From Siphonodentalium dalli (taxonomy: Eukaryota > Mollusca > Scaphopoda > Gadilida > Siphonodentaliidae), in NCBI GenBank assembly GCA_032622095.1, contig CP136068.1, positions 151,987,151 to 152,051,150 on the forward strand: DNA of 64,000 nucleotides. Reading direction: 5' to 3'. A program made the translations under genes and the position numbers. Shown here one piece after another: positions 11,992-24,387 of this stretch. The notes beneath the pieces are model-generated. The model was given only the letters and a program-made list of their open reading frames with translations. It made no database searches and was not told the origin of the DNA. Position 1 is the stretch's first letter. The number at the start of each line of letters is the position of its first letter.

Positions 11992-12485
11992 AGGCACGGT
12001 TGGCCTTAATTGTCAAAAATATTCATATTTGTTCCAAATACCGTAAACAGAAAAACATTAAAACGCATACAGTTTCGTCCATATATACCATGACCATCGC
12101 GTAAACAGCATGTTATCATAAAGGCCTACTATATTTTACCTAAGTAAAAGCCTGATTGTGTTACAGAACACAGCACATTGCTACTGGCTAATCACACCCA
12201 AATGGCATTAACGCTCTTTATTAGCTCCCTATGAGGAATTCACCAACAAAGAACGCTCTTTATGTTTACCATCATAATATAAACAAACGCCAGAAAAGTA
12301 ACTTTTTATGCTTTTGTTTACATAACAATGGTCAAACATATGACAATAACATACTGTTTATGCGATATTTCTTATTTGTATACGGACAAAGTCTGTCTAT
12401 ATTTTGATGTTCTTTCTGTTTGTGGCGGTTTTTGACGTGTGGAAATATTTTCACAGGATACCCACCGCCAAGGCCAACCGTACCT
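11992..12485. mobile_element. TTAA-flanked ~490 bp element, copy 2
   Basis: 494 bp, flanked by TTAA at 11988-11991 and 12486-12489. The ends AGGCACGGTTGGCCTTAA and the inverse of AGGTACGGTTGGCCTTGG form a TIR of about 16-18 bp. Same orientation and nearly the same length as copy 1. It has no open frame of useful length and is nonautonomous. Confidence 0.88.
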
Positions 12486-12489
12486 TTAA

Positions 12490-13063
12490 CCTCAATACCG
12501 ATCAAGTTATCTTAGCATAAACATAAACTATATTGTAATTTATGCAACTACGACCCTGTTAACCCTGATAACTAATAAAATATACCGGCCAATTCATTTT
12601 AAGATCGTTATTTGACTTTGCTTTAGGCATAAATACACTCTTAAACGCACATAAACGACCCATTGGCGTTAAATTAAATATACTCGGTATTTATTAATAT
12701 TAGTTTTTTATTGCTCAGTATAGAGTTAGACCCTTGACACCTGTCAATATATTTGGGCTGAATTCATATGATGCGGTATTATTCCTCGAAATAAACAACA
12801 AAGCCGTCGTTACTTAGAAATGTCGTTTGGGCTAACATTTACACAAATCCTCCCTGTGTTCTCCTCAATTGACACGCAGGTTCTCAGTCGACACACAGGT
12901 TATCCCAGAAACCGGTGTGAAATAAACAGCCAAGGTTTGGCTGAAATAATAGTACACATAATGCTAGAGATAGCGAGAATACACGACTGTGCTAAGTGTG
13001 CTTATCTACTCTTGGGGTTGCTATCCTTTCGGTGTAATCCGTGAGCCAATAGACCAACACTGG
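12490..13063. other. Non-coding, no feature seen
   Basis: AT-rich sequence with one short open frame at 12820-13044 and no recognisable motif or repeat. Confidence 0.45.
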
Positions 13064-13067
13064 TTAA

Positions 13068-13130
13068 CCTTTTCATATTGGGAGATGCGCTGCGTTGGTT
13101 CAGCATTAAAGATCATGTGCCAGTGCATGT

Positions 13131-13187
<57 letters not shown>

Positions 13188-13293
13188 AGTCTCCCATAGG
13201 GAATCTCGCATATATAAGATAATGCACTGGCTCACAAGGTCAAGGTAAATATTGTTAGGTCAATGTATTCTGTTATACATGCGAGGCTCCCTG
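13068..13293. mobile_element. TTAA hairpin element (type 3), truncated by the minisatellite; (AT)n inside
   Basis: Left end CCTTTTCATATTGGGAG after TTAA (13064-13067). It continues with TGCCAGTGCAT, the hairpin and a second CAATGTATTC hairpin start, and stops at GCGAGGCTCCCTG where the 50-bp array begins. The first hairpin stem has expanded into an (AT)n tract of about 48 bp (13136-13184), at the place where other copies read TATATATGCG. The right terminus is missing. Confidence 0.8.
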
Positions 13294-16200
13294 TGATATT
13301 GATGGGGATATTATGACGTGTGTCTGTCCTGCTGATTTAGCTATGATATTGATGGGGGTATTATGACGTATGTCTGTCCTGCTGATTTAGCTATGATATT
13401 GATGGTGGGTATTATGACGTGTGTCTGTCCTGCTGATTTAACTATGATATTGATGGGGGTATTATGACGTGTGTCTGTCCTGCTGATTTAGCTATGATAT
13501 TGATGGGGGTATTATGACGTGTGTCTGTCCTGCTGATTTAGCTATGATATTGATGGGGGTATTATGACGTGTGTCTGTCCTGCTGATTTAGATATGATAT
13601 TGATGGGGGTATTATGACGTGTGTCTGTCCTGCTGATTTAACTATGATATTGATGGGGGTATTATGACGTGTGTCTGTCCTGCTGATTTAGCTATGATAT
13701 TGATGGGGGTATTATGACGTGAGTCTGTCCTGCTGATTTAGCTATGATATTGATGGGGGTATTATGACGTGTGTCTGTCCTGCTGATTTAGCTATGATAT
13801 TGATGGGGGTATTATGACGTGTGTCTGTCCTGCTGATTTAGCTATGATATTGATGGGGGTATTATGACGTGAGTCTGTCCTGCTGATTTAGCTATGATAT
13901 TGATGGGGGTATTATGACGTGTGTCTGTCCTGCTGATTTAGCTATGATATTGATGGGGGTATTATGACGTGTGTCTGTCCTGCTGATTTAACTATGATAT
14001 TGATGGGGTATTATGACGTGTGTCTGTCCTGCTGATTTAGCTATGATATTGATGGGGGGTATTATGACGTGTGTCTGTCCTGCTGACTTAACTATGATAT
14101 TGATTGGGGGTATTATGACGTGTGTCTGTCCTGCTGATTTAGCTATGATATTGATGGGGGGTATTATGACGTGTGTCTGTCCTGCTGATTTAACTATGAT
14201 ATTGATGGGGGTATTATGACGTGTGTCTGTCCTGCTGATTTAGCTATGATATTGATGGGGGGTATTATGACGTGTGTCTGTCCTGCTGATTTAACTATGA
14301 TATTGATGGGGGTATTATGACGTGTGTCTGTCCTGCTGATTTAGCAATGATATTGATGGGGATATTATGACGTATGTCTGTCCTGCTGATTTAGCTATGA
14401 TATTGATGGGGGGTATTATGACGTGTGTCTGTCCTGCTGATTTAGCTATGATATTGATGGGGGGTATTATGACGTGTGTCTGTCCTGCTGATTTAGCTAT
14501 GATATTGATGGGGGGTATTATGACGTGTGTCTGTCCTGCTGATTTAACTATGATATTGATGGGGGTATTATGACGTGTGTCCGTCCTGCTGATTTAGCTA
14601 TGATATTGATGGGGGTATTATGACGTGTGTCTGTCCTGCTGATTTAGCTATGATATTGATGGGGGTATTATGACGTGTGTCTGTCCTGCTGATTTAGCTA
14701 TGATATTGATGGGGGGTATTATGACGTGTGTCTGTCCTGCTGATTTAACTATGATATTGATGGGGGTATTATGACGTGTGTCTGTCCTGCTGATTTAGCT
14801 ATGATATTGATGGGGGTATTATGACGTGTGTCTGTCCTGCTGATTTAGCTATGATATTGATGGGGGTATTATGACGTGTGTCTGTCCTGCTGATTTAACT
14901 ATGATATTGATGGGGATATTATGACGTGTGTCTGTCCTGCTGATTTAGCTATGATATTGATGGGGGTAGTATGACGTGTGTCTGTCCTGCTGATTTAGCT
15001 ATGATATTGATGGGGGTAGTATGACGTGTGTCTGTCCTGCTGATTTAGCTATGATATTGATGGGGATATTATGACGTGTGTCTGTCCTGCTGATTTAGCT
15101 ATGATATTGATGGGGGTATTATGACGTGTGTCTGTCCTGCTGATTTAACTATGATATTGATGGGGATATTATGACGTGTGTCTGTCCTGCTGATTTAGCT
15201 ATGATATTGATGGGGGTAGTATGACGTGTGTCTGTCCTGCTGATTTAGCTATGATATTGATGGGGATATTATGACGTGTGTCTGTCCTGCTGATTTAGCT
15301 ATGATATTGATGGGGGTATTATGACGTGTGTCTGTCCTGCTGATTTAACTATGATATTGATGGGGATATTATGACGTGTGTCTGTCCTGCTGATTTAGCT
15401 ATGATATTGATTGGGGGTATTATGACGTGTGTCTGTCCTGCTGATTTAACTATGATATTGATGGGGTATTATGACGTGTGTCTGTCCTGCTGATTTAGCT
15501 ATGATATTGATGGGGGTATTATGACGTGTGTCTGTCCTGCTGATTTAGCTATGATATTGATGGGGGTATTATGACGTGTGTCTGTCCTGCTGATTTAGCT
15601 ATGATATTGATGGGGGTATTATGACGTGTGTCTGTCCTGCTGATTTAACTATGATATTGATGGGGGTATTATGACGTGTGTCTGTCCTGCTGATTTAACT
15701 ATGATATTGATGGGGGTATTATGACGTGTGTCTGTCCTGCTGATTTAGCTATGATATTGATGGGGGTATTATGACGTGTGTCTGTCCTGCTGATTTAGCT
15801 ATGATATTGATGGGGGTATTATGACGTGTGTCTGTCCTGCTGATTTAACTATGATATTGATGGGGGTATTATGACGTGTGTCTGTCCTGCTGATTTAGCT
15901 ATGATATTGATGGGGGTATTATGACGTGTGTCTGTCCTGCTGATTTAACTATGATATTGATGGGGGTATTATGACGTGTGTCTGTCCTGCTGATTTAGCT
16001 ATGATATTGATGGGGGTATTATGACGTGTGTCTGTCCTGCTGATTTAGCTATGATATTGATGGGGGTATTATGACGTGTGTCTGTCCTGCTGATTTAGCT
16101 ATGATATTGATGGGGGTATTATGACGTGTGTCTGCCCTGCTGATTTAACTATGATATTGATGGGGGTATTATGACGTGTGTCTGTCCTGCTGATTTAGCT

Positions 16201-19184
16201 ATGATATTGATGGGGGTATTATGACGTGTGTCTGTCCTGCTGATTTAACTATGATATTGATGGGGGTAATATGACGTGTGTCTGTCCTGCTGATTTAACT
16301 ATGATATTGATGGGGGTATTATGACGTGTGTCTGTCCTGCTGATTTAGCTATGATATTGATGGGGGTATTATGACGTGTGTCTGTCCTGCTGATTTAGCT
16401 ATGATATTGATGGGGGTATTATGACGTGTGTCTGTCCTGCTGATTTAACTATGATATTGATGGGGGTATTATGACGTGTGTCTGTCCTGCTGATTTAGCT
16501 ATGATATTGATGGGGGTATTATGACGTGTGTCTGTCCTGCTGATTTAGCTATGATATTGATGGGGGGTATTATGACGTGTGTCTGTCCTGCTGATTTAGC
16601 TATGATATTGATGGGGGGTATTATGACGTGTGTCTGTCCTGATGATTTAGCTATGATATTGATGGGGGTATTATGACGTGTGTCTGTCCTGCTGATTTAG
16701 CTATGATATTGATGGGGATATTATGACGTATGTCTGTCCTGCTGATTTAGCTATGATATTGATGGGGGGTATTATGACGCGTGTCTGTCCTGCTGATTTA
16801 GCTATGATATTGATGGGGGTATTATGACGTGTGTCTGTACTGCTGATTTAGCTATGATATTGATGGGGGGTATTATGACGTGTGTGTGTCCTGCTGATTT
16901 AGCTATGATATTGATGGGGGGTATTATGACGTGTGTCTGTCCTGCTGATTTAGCTATGATATTGATGGGGGGTATTATGACGTGTGTCTGTCCTGCTGAT
17001 TTAGCTATGATATTGATGGGGGTATTATGACGTGTGTCTGTCCTGCTGATTTAGCTATGATATTGATGGGGGGTATTATGACGTGTGTCCGTCCTGCTGA
17101 TTTAACTATGATATTGATGGGGGTATTATGACGTGTGTCTGTCCTGCTGATTTAGCTATGATATTGATGGGGATATTATGACGTGTGTCTGTCCTGCTGA
17201 TTTAGCTATGATATTGATGGGGGGTATTATGACGCGTGTCTGTCCTGCTGATTTAGATATGATATTGATTGGGGGGTATTATGACGCGTGTCTGTCCTGC
17301 TGATTTAGCTATGATATTGATTGGGGGGGTATTATGACGTGTGTCTGTCCTGCTGATTTAGCTATGATATTGATGGGGGTATTATGACGTGTGTCTGTCC
17401 TGCTGATTTAGCTATGATATTGATGGGGGGTATTATGACGTGTGTCTGTCCTGATGATTTAGCTATGATATTGATGGGGGTATTATGACGTGTGTCTGTC
17501 CTGCTGATTTAGCTATGATATTGATGGGGGATATTATGACGTGTGTCTGTCCTGCTGATTTAGCTATGATATTGATGGGGGTATTATGACCTGTGTCTGT
17601 CCTGCTGATTTAGCTATGATATTGATGGGGGTATTATGACGTGTGTCTGTCCTGCTGATTTAGCTATGATATTGATGGGGGTATTATGACGTGTGTCTGT
17701 CCTGCTGATTTAGCTATGATATTGATGGTGGGTATTATGACGTTTGTCTGTCCTGCTGATTTAGCTATGATATTGATGGGGGTATTATGACGTGTGTCTG
17801 TCCTGCTGATTTAGATATGATATTGATGGGGGAGATATTATGACGTGTGTCTGTCCTGCTGATTTAGCTATGATATTGATGGGGGTATTATGACGTGTGT
17901 CTGTCCTGCTGATTTAGCTATGATATTGATGGGGGGTATTATGACGTGTGTCTGTCCTGCTGATTTAGATATGATATTGATGGGGGGTATTATGACGTGT
18001 GTCTGTCCTGCTGATTTAGCTATGATATTGATGGGGGTATTATGACGTGTGTCTGTCCTGCTGATTTAGCTATGATATTGATGGGGGGTATTATGACGTG
18101 TGTCTGTCCTGCTGATTTAGATATGATATTGATGGTGGGTATTATGACGTGTGTCTGTCCTGCTGATTTAGATATGATATTGATGGTGGGTATTATGACG
18201 TGTGTCTGTCCTGCTGATTTAGATATGATATTGATGGTGGGTATTATGACGTGTGTCTGTCCTGCTGATTTAGATATGATATTGATGGGGGTATTATGAC
18301 GTGTGTCTGTCCTGCTGATTTAGCTATGATATTGATGGGGGTATTATGACGTGTGTCTGTCCTGCTGATTTAGATATGATATTGATGGGGGTATTATGAC
18401 GTGTGTCTGTCCTGCTGATTTAGATATGATATTGATGGGGGTATTATGACGTGTGTCTGTCCTGCTGATTTAGCTATGATATTGATGGGGGTATTATGAC
18501 GTGTGTCTGTCCTGCTGATTTAGATATGATATTGATGGTGGGTATTATGACGTGTGTCTGTCCTTCTGATTTAGATATGATATTGATGGTGGGTATTATG
18601 ACGTGTGTCTGTCCTGCTGATTTAGATATGATATTGATGGTGGGTATTATGACGGGTGTCTGTCCTGCTGATTTAGATATGATATTGATGGGGGTATTAT
18701 GACGTGTGTCTGTCCTGCTGTTTTAGATATGATATTGATGGGGGTATTATGACGTGTGTCTGTCCTGCTGATTTAGCTATGATATTGATGGTGATATTAT
18801 GACGTGTGTCTGTCCTGCTGATTTAGCTATGATATTGATGGGGGGTATTATGACGTGTGTCTGTCCTGCTGATTTAGATATGATATGGATGGTGGGTATT
18901 ATGACGTGTGTCTGTCCTGCTGATTTAGATATGATATTGATGGTGGGTATTATGACGTGTGTCTGTCCTGCTGATTTAGATATGATATTGATGGGGGTAT
19001 TATGACGTGTGTCTGTCCTGCTGATTTAGCTATGATATTGATGGGGGGATATTATGACGTGTGTCTGTCCTGCTGATTTAGCTATGATATTGATGGTGGG
19101 TATTATGACGTGTGTCTGTCCTGCTGATTTAGATATGATATTGATGGGGGATATTATGACGTGTGTCTGTCCTGCTGATTTAGC
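13294..19184 (+). repeat. 50-bp minisatellite, ~118 units
   Basis: Unit of 49-52 bp containing ATTATGACGTGTGTCTGTCC, TGCTGATTTAGC and TATGATATTGATGGGGG. Length varies in the G run (four to seven G, or GTGGG). Three variants at one site (TTAGCTATG, TTAACTATG, TTAGATATG) are regionally clustered: the AAC form is mainly at 13.4-17.1 kb, and the GAT form with GTGGG predominates after 17.8 kb. The array is interrupted by the scaffold gap, so its true length is unknown. Open frames of 68-85 residues arise only where consecutive units are 51 bp. Confidence 0.97.
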
Positions 19185-19284
19185 NNNNNNNNNNNNNNNN
19201 NNNNNNNNNNNNNNNNNNNNNNNNNNNNNNNNNNNNNNNNNNNNNNNNNNNNNNNNNNNNNNNNNNNNNNNNNNNNNNNNNNNN
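19185..19284. other. Assembly gap (100 N)
   Basis: Exactly 100 N between the minisatellite and unrelated unique sequence. The round number suggests a placeholder gap. The right-hand end of the array and its junction are therefore not visible. Confidence 0.99.
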
Positions 19285-20133
19285 ATATTCTGTTTATTTA
19301 AATATTGAAAGGGAGATTGATAGTCTGAGGGGTTAAATGTTTTTATCATGTCTTATTGTGTGTAAGGTGATAGGAGTGCAGTGAGGTGAGAAAATTATTG
19401 TATTGAGTGAAGGTATGCTGTAGTGTGAATGAGTAGTGTTAATGACTGAATGAACTGAAGAGACAAAGGACAGGCACTTGTGTGTTAACTGTGGGAGACA
19501 CAAGTCAATTTTTCAATAATATTGACTTAAATTTGGACAATCCCTTGTTGGGAAAATAATAGATGCAATGATCATGTTTTGACAACATTTAATCAGTTAT
19601 CAAACTATTGAAGCACCTGCTACAGACCAGAGCATCCACCAGTTCGGCTGAGGTGATTGTAGTGATTCACTTTACTAGAATGCATGTTACCCATGCAAAT
19701 TCATAATAATTCCAGGTGTGTGTATTGATGCCAACAAAAAGGTAACCTAGCTGGTATATTATTGTATTCCCTAGTTGAATTTTCCTACATCACGTTTTCA
19801 TTGAAAATTCATTTTGTTCACCGAGTTCATGCTGGGCCATATTGTACAATAATTCTTGGTGATATCGGAGCCGAATATTATCAAAATTGAAAGACCTGGT
19901 GAGTTTAAAGTGAACAAATCTCCCTAGTTTCAATTATTAAATACTATTATGAAATCATGAATGAATTTATGGGAATTCATATCTGTACGAGTAAGCATTG
20001 TGGCCACTTCAAATCAGGGGAGCAGCTATGGAGATTGGGGGTGGGGCTAATGAGCCTGTGCCCACTCATGTTGCAGACCCTCAACCATCAGAATTTGTTT
20101 ACCTCCAGCACATCATAAACAAGCATACTGCCA
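19285..20133. other. Non-coding, no feature seen
   Basis: Sequence after the gap shows no minisatellite unit, gene or clear repeat. GT/GA-rich around 19350-19450. Confidence 0.5.
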
Positions 20134-20266
20134 CACTTGCATGACGGGAGCTGCACTGGTGCAGCATTAAAGATCCTGTGCCAGTACATTCTCTTATATA
20201 TGTGAATCTCCCATCTGGAGCCTCACTTATATAAGAGAATGCACTGGCATAAAAGATCAAGGTAAA
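20134..20266. mobile_element. TTAA hairpin element (type 3), partial
   Basis: Begins near CATGACGGGAGCTGCAC, includes CAGCATTAAAGATCCTGTG, and carries one hairpin (about 20180-20247, CCAGTACATTCTC...GAATGCACTGG). It then reads AAAGATCAAGGTAAAAATTG and stops. The second hairpin and right terminus are absent. Confidence 0.75.
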
Positions 20267-20347
20267 AATTGTTTAATTAAGTTTATGTTTAGAGTCACCC
20301 AGGATTCTGAGAATTAAATGTGAAATGCCGTGATTATTTATTATTAG

Positions 20348-20594
20348 CACTTTCATGACGGGAGCTGCACTGGTGCAGCATTACAGATCATGTGCCAGTG
20401 TATTCTCTTATATATGCGAATCTCCCATAGGGAGCCTCGCATATATGAGAGAATGCAAAGGTCAAGGTCAAAATTGTTAGGCCAATACATTATCGTATAT
20501 ACTATGCAATGATCCCCATGGGACTCGCATATAAAAGAGAATGCATTTGCACAGGGTTTTGTCAAAATTCCAGGAAGCTCCAGTCATGAAAGGA
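20348..20594. mobile_element. TTAA hairpin element (type 3), near full length
   Basis: 247 bp. Left CACTTTCATGACGGGAG after TTAG (20344-20347); right GCTCCAGTCATGAAAGGA before TTAT (20595-20598), both mutated from TTAA. It contains two hairpin modules (about 20394-20460 and 20483-20552) in inverted orientation; the second is degraded. Confidence 0.78.
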
Positions 20595-20635
20595 TTATAC
20601 ATGTATCATTGCAGGAAGCAGTGATGATATAAGAC

Positions 20636-20889
20636 CAAGCCTTGAAATAGTGTGTCTGTCATTTGCAGAATGAGGTTCCCAGAGGGTGAATTTAGTGATG
20701 CTACCCCACATAGCGGGCTAGCATCACCAAATTCACCCTCTGGGAACCTCATTCTGCTGAGGTGCAAGCAGAATGAGGTCCTCAGAGGGTGAATTTGGTG
20801 ATGCTAGCCCGCTCTGTGGGTTAGCATCACTAAATTCACCCTCTGGGGACCTCATTCTGCAAATGACAGGCACGCTATTTCAAGGCTTG
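20636..20889. mobile_element. Double-hairpin MITE with 8-bp target duplication
   Basis: 254 bp. The terminal inverted repeat of about 40 bp starts CAAGCCTTGAAATAG, and the element is flanked on both sides by TATAAGAC (20628-20635 and 20890-20897). Inside are two hairpins built from GAATGAGGT and AGGGTGAATTT(A/G)GTGATG with the inverse. An 8-bp duplication points to the hAT superfamily or another 8-bp-target group (inference). No transposase is encoded. Confidence 0.9.
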
Positions 20890-20994
20890 TATAAGACCAT
20901 GGGGGTCCTCTTTTTTTGTGGTACAGAGAGTGCTTACTTCCCATCAGTGAACAGAAACAAAAAGTTAAGTCACAGCAGTGCATAGTTTGTTACA

Positions 20995-21090
20995 CAGTAA
21001 TGCCCTAAATAATCGACTTCTTAACCACAGCAGAATTACAGGTAATTTTTCAGGATTTAGTCGAAATAAGGATTATTTAGGGCATTACTG
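20995..21090. mobile_element. TA-target MITE, internally deleted copy
   Basis: 96 bp with termini CAGTAATGCCCTAAATAATC and the inverse, a TA flank on the right (21091-21092) and CA on the left. Compared with the 156-204 bp copies, the central hairpin is lost and one arm is shortened. Confidence 0.85.
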
Positions 21091-21585
21091 TACATGTATT
21101 TTGTATATGCCCGTTTTTATACGCCCGTTTGAAACAAGACAGTCAATGACTGTGGGGTCGCTCACCAGACTGCAAAGACTGATAAGACTGGGACTCTGGA
21201 GACCAAAACAGTCAGCACTTTTCATAATCACTTTAAAAGAAGTAGATTTAAACAGGATATGTGGCTAGAGAGACTTAGCTTGGTAAAAAACCACCTTGAA
21301 ATTGCCAACTGTACACTACTGATCACCCCCCTCCTCCAGCTCAACAAGTCCCCTCCCAACCGGGATCCAGACTCCCAAGTCTTAGGTTGGAATTTCACAA
21401 CCGACACCTCAAACTTTCTCAATTGTTGGAAATTTCCAATCTCACAAGCGCCTTTTTCTAAAACCATTTAAACATGTTTGAAGCCCAATTATCCATGGAC
21501 CCAAAACACAATACATGTATGTCAGACCAATCAGTCAGTTCCAAGGTAGATGTTTTAATGAATTTGGTATTTCTATGATTTTATT
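21091..21585. other. Non-coding, no feature seen
   Basis: Overlapping short frames on both strands (21228-21471) have no recognisable domain. No repeat was identified. Confidence 0.45.
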
Positions 21586-22110
21586 GGACACAAAAGTGTT
21601 AACTCCCCCCATAGACTGCCATTTCTTGACAGGTTGACCTCATTTTAACAAATCTGTATCTCAGTCACTAAAGGATCTTCCTGATTCCTCCATACTATAT
21701 GTAAGCTAAATAGTCCAAAATCCCTTGAGAAGACATTTTAAGAATTACTATAGAGACATATAGTTATGTCCCTGGTCCCACCCTATTTAACCGGGTGACC
21801 CCATCTGAATAAATTTGAATCCCAGACACCAAAGAACCCTTCATACAAATCATAAATATCAGTCAAATAGACCTGATGGTCCTTGTGAAGGAAGCATATT
21901 AAGAGGGAAACTGTCCTTCGCTTGGCCCCTATTTGACCAGGTGACCCCATTAAAAAAATGTGAATTGCAGTCAAGGAAGAACATTCCATTCTATATAAGC
22001 CAACTAGTTCTTGCAAACATATTTTAAGAATTACTATGTAGTGAAATAGTTAAGTCTCTTGCTCTGCCCTTATTTGACTTTGTGATCCCATTTTCACAAA
22101 TCTGATAAGG
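21586..22110 (+). repeat. Array of ~150 bp 'GTTATGGCCC' monomers, diverged
   Basis: Three or more imperfect monomers, each with ATAGTTA.GTC.CTGG, TATTTGAC..GGTGACCCCAT, AACAAATCTG and TAAGAATTACTAT. It is related to the better preserved array at 23566-24387. I recall such monomers from bivalve genomes as dispersed repeats, but the name is not certain. Confidence 0.7.
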
Positions 22111-23230
22111 ATAAAAATTAAGTTCCCCAGTTGAAGTTGGTGATATTCACCCATTGGCCACCTCATTTATGAATTTTATCTTCTGCAAGTTAGGGGATAT
22201 AGAAACTTCCTAGAAGGGAAATTTAACTAACAACAATGTAAATTTGATACCATAGATACTTCCCAGAAGATGAGGCCTAAGCAGAATGAGGACGCCAGAG
22301 GGTGAATTTTGTGATGCTAGCCTGCTGTGCCGGATAGCATCACAAAAAGCGTGTCTATTCCAACATTGTGTATGCCTGGCCTCAAGCAACACAATGTATT
22401 ATACAACAAGCCTTGAAATAGTGTGATAGTGTGTCTGTCATTTGCAGAGTGAGGTCCCCAGAGGGTGAATTTAGTTATGCTAAATTCACCCTCTGGGGAC
22501 CTCATTCTGATAAAGTCCTCAACTGCTATGGAAGACCTAGAATAAAATTGAATTTCCCCAGTTGAAGTTGGTGATGTTCACCCATTGGGCCCCTCAATCA
22601 TGAATTTTATCTTCTGCAAATTAGGGGATATAGAAACTTCCTAGAAGGGAAATTTAACTAACAACAATGTAAATTTGATACTATAGATACTTCCCAGAAG
22701 ATGAGGCCTAAGCAGAATGAGGTCCCCAAATGGTGAATTTGGTGATGCTAGCCTTGAATCAAGCTTTGAAATTGTCTGTTATTTGCAGAATGAGGTACCC
22801 AGACTGAGGGTGAATTTAGTGAGGCTATCCTGCACAGCGGGCTAGTATCACTAAATTCACCATCTGGGGACCTCATTCTGATAAGGCCCTCAACTGCTAT
22901 GGAAGACCTAGAATAAGATTGAAGTTCCCCAGTTGAAATTGGTGATGTTCACCCATTGGGCACCTCAATCATGAATTTTATCTTCTGCAAATTAAGGGAT
23001 ACAGAAACTTCCTAGAAGGGAAATTTAACTAACAACAATGTAAATTTGATACTATAGATACTTCCCAGAAGATGAGGCCTAAGCAGAATGAGATCTTGAG
23101 ACTCTAGATACTTCCCAGAAGATGAGGCCTAAGCGGAATAAGGTTCTCAGAGGGTGTATTTGGTTATGCTAGCCTGCTGTGTAGGATAGCGTCACTAAAT
23201 TCACCCTCTGTGAACCTCATTCAACAAATG
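22111..23230. repeat. Three ~370-430 bp composite units with GAATGAGG hairpins
   Basis: Units starting near 22121, 22551 and 22923 repeat AGTTCCCCAGTTGAAG, CACCCATTGG, TTCCTAGAAGGGAAATTTAA and AGATGAGGCCTAAGCAGAA, each followed by a hairpin of the same GAATGAGG...CCTCATTC type as 20636-20889. The hairpins are variably deleted: one at about 22445-22508 has almost no loop. The ends carry CAAGCCTTGAAAT-like remnants near 22409 and 22764. Confidence 0.8.
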
Positions 23231-23565
23231 CCAGGCACTCTGAGAAAATGAAATTAATCTGATTTTAATGACCACTGAGTGATAATGTAAACAACAAGGG
23301 TGCTTCATTGATAACACCATTAATCTCATTTAAATTATGGATGACATGAATACACTCCCTGGGGACTCTATCTGTGGTGTCTATCAGTTCATAGGAGAGT
23401 TGCCTTGTAATGGGAATTTAAAAAAAAACTTTATTTACCTGTGAGTTAGGATATGAGATAGGGTGGAATGCTGTTGGTTGGGGGCAGGGTGGGTTTCTGG
23501 GTCATGTGGGGGGGGGGGTGATATTTTTTTTTGTATGTTAAATTGATCAAGGAGTTCCTGAATTT
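23231..23565. other. Non-coding with a G-run/T-run
   Basis: No gene seen. A G homopolymer followed by GATA and a T run lies at about 23505-23532. Confidence 0.5.
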
Positions 23566-24387
23566 TTTATTATTTTTTGGGGAATTATGGCCCTGGCTCC
23601 ACCACTATTTGACCCAGTGACCCCATTTGAACAAATCTGAACCCCAGTCATTCAATGACCCCACATACCAAATATAAACTAAATCGGCATAATGCTTGTT
23701 GACAAGAAGTCGTTATAAGAATTACCAAGGAGGAATATAGTTATGGCCCTGGTTTCGCAACTGTTTGACACAGTGACCTCATTTGAACAAATCTTAATGA
23801 CAGTCACCTAGGGAACATCCACACCAAATATGATCAAAATGCAAAAATGTAATTTTTTGGTTTTTAGAGTTATGTCCCTGGCTCTGCCCCTAATTGACCC
23901 AGTGACCCAATTTGAACAAATCTGATTCCCAGTCATCCAAGGTCTCTCAGTACCAAATATAAGCTAATTCGGCCAAATATTTTTGTAGAAGAAGTCATTG
24001 TAAGAATTACTATGAGTTATGGCACTGGTTTCTCAACTAATTGACCGGGTGACCTCATTTGAACAAATCTGAACACCAGTCACCCAAGGACCCTCCATAC
24101 CAAATATTAGCTAAATCGGCACAATGGTTATGGATAAGAAGTCGTTGTAAGAATTACGGTGGAGGAATAGAGTTATGGCCCTGGTTTCGCAACTATTTGA
24201 CCCAGTGACCTCATTTGAACAAATCTGAATGAGAGTCACCTAGGGAACATCCATACCAAATATGAACCAATTCGGTCTTCCGGTTTCAGAGGAGAAGATG
24301 TTCAAAGAATTGTTGACGGACGGACGGACGGACGACGGACGAGGAGTGATGACTATAGTACGGAGACTTCGTCTCAGGTGAGCTAAA
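23566..24387 (+). repeat. Array of five ~150 bp monomers ending in a GACG-rich tail
   Basis: Monomer starts (TTATGGCCC or variant) fall at 23585, 23740, 23869, 24017 and 24172. Each has TTTGACC.AGTGACC, CATTTGAACAAATCTGA and ACCAAATAT. The array ends with iterated GACG (24315-24342), then GACTATAGTACGGAG, a small GAGAC/GTCTC hairpin and CAGGTGAGCTAAAA. A fixed 3' tail on a variable number of monomers suggests a dispersed unit with a defined end. Confidence 0.85.

Noticed and set aside
13294-19184. Plus-strand ORFs of 68-85 residues made of a 17-residue repeat (MTCVCPADLAMILMGGI) in the 50-bp array, as a secreted repeat protein
   Set aside because: The frame stays open only where neighbouring units are 51 bp because of an extra G. 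Most units are 50 bp and shift frame, so the ORFs are by-products of G-run slippage.
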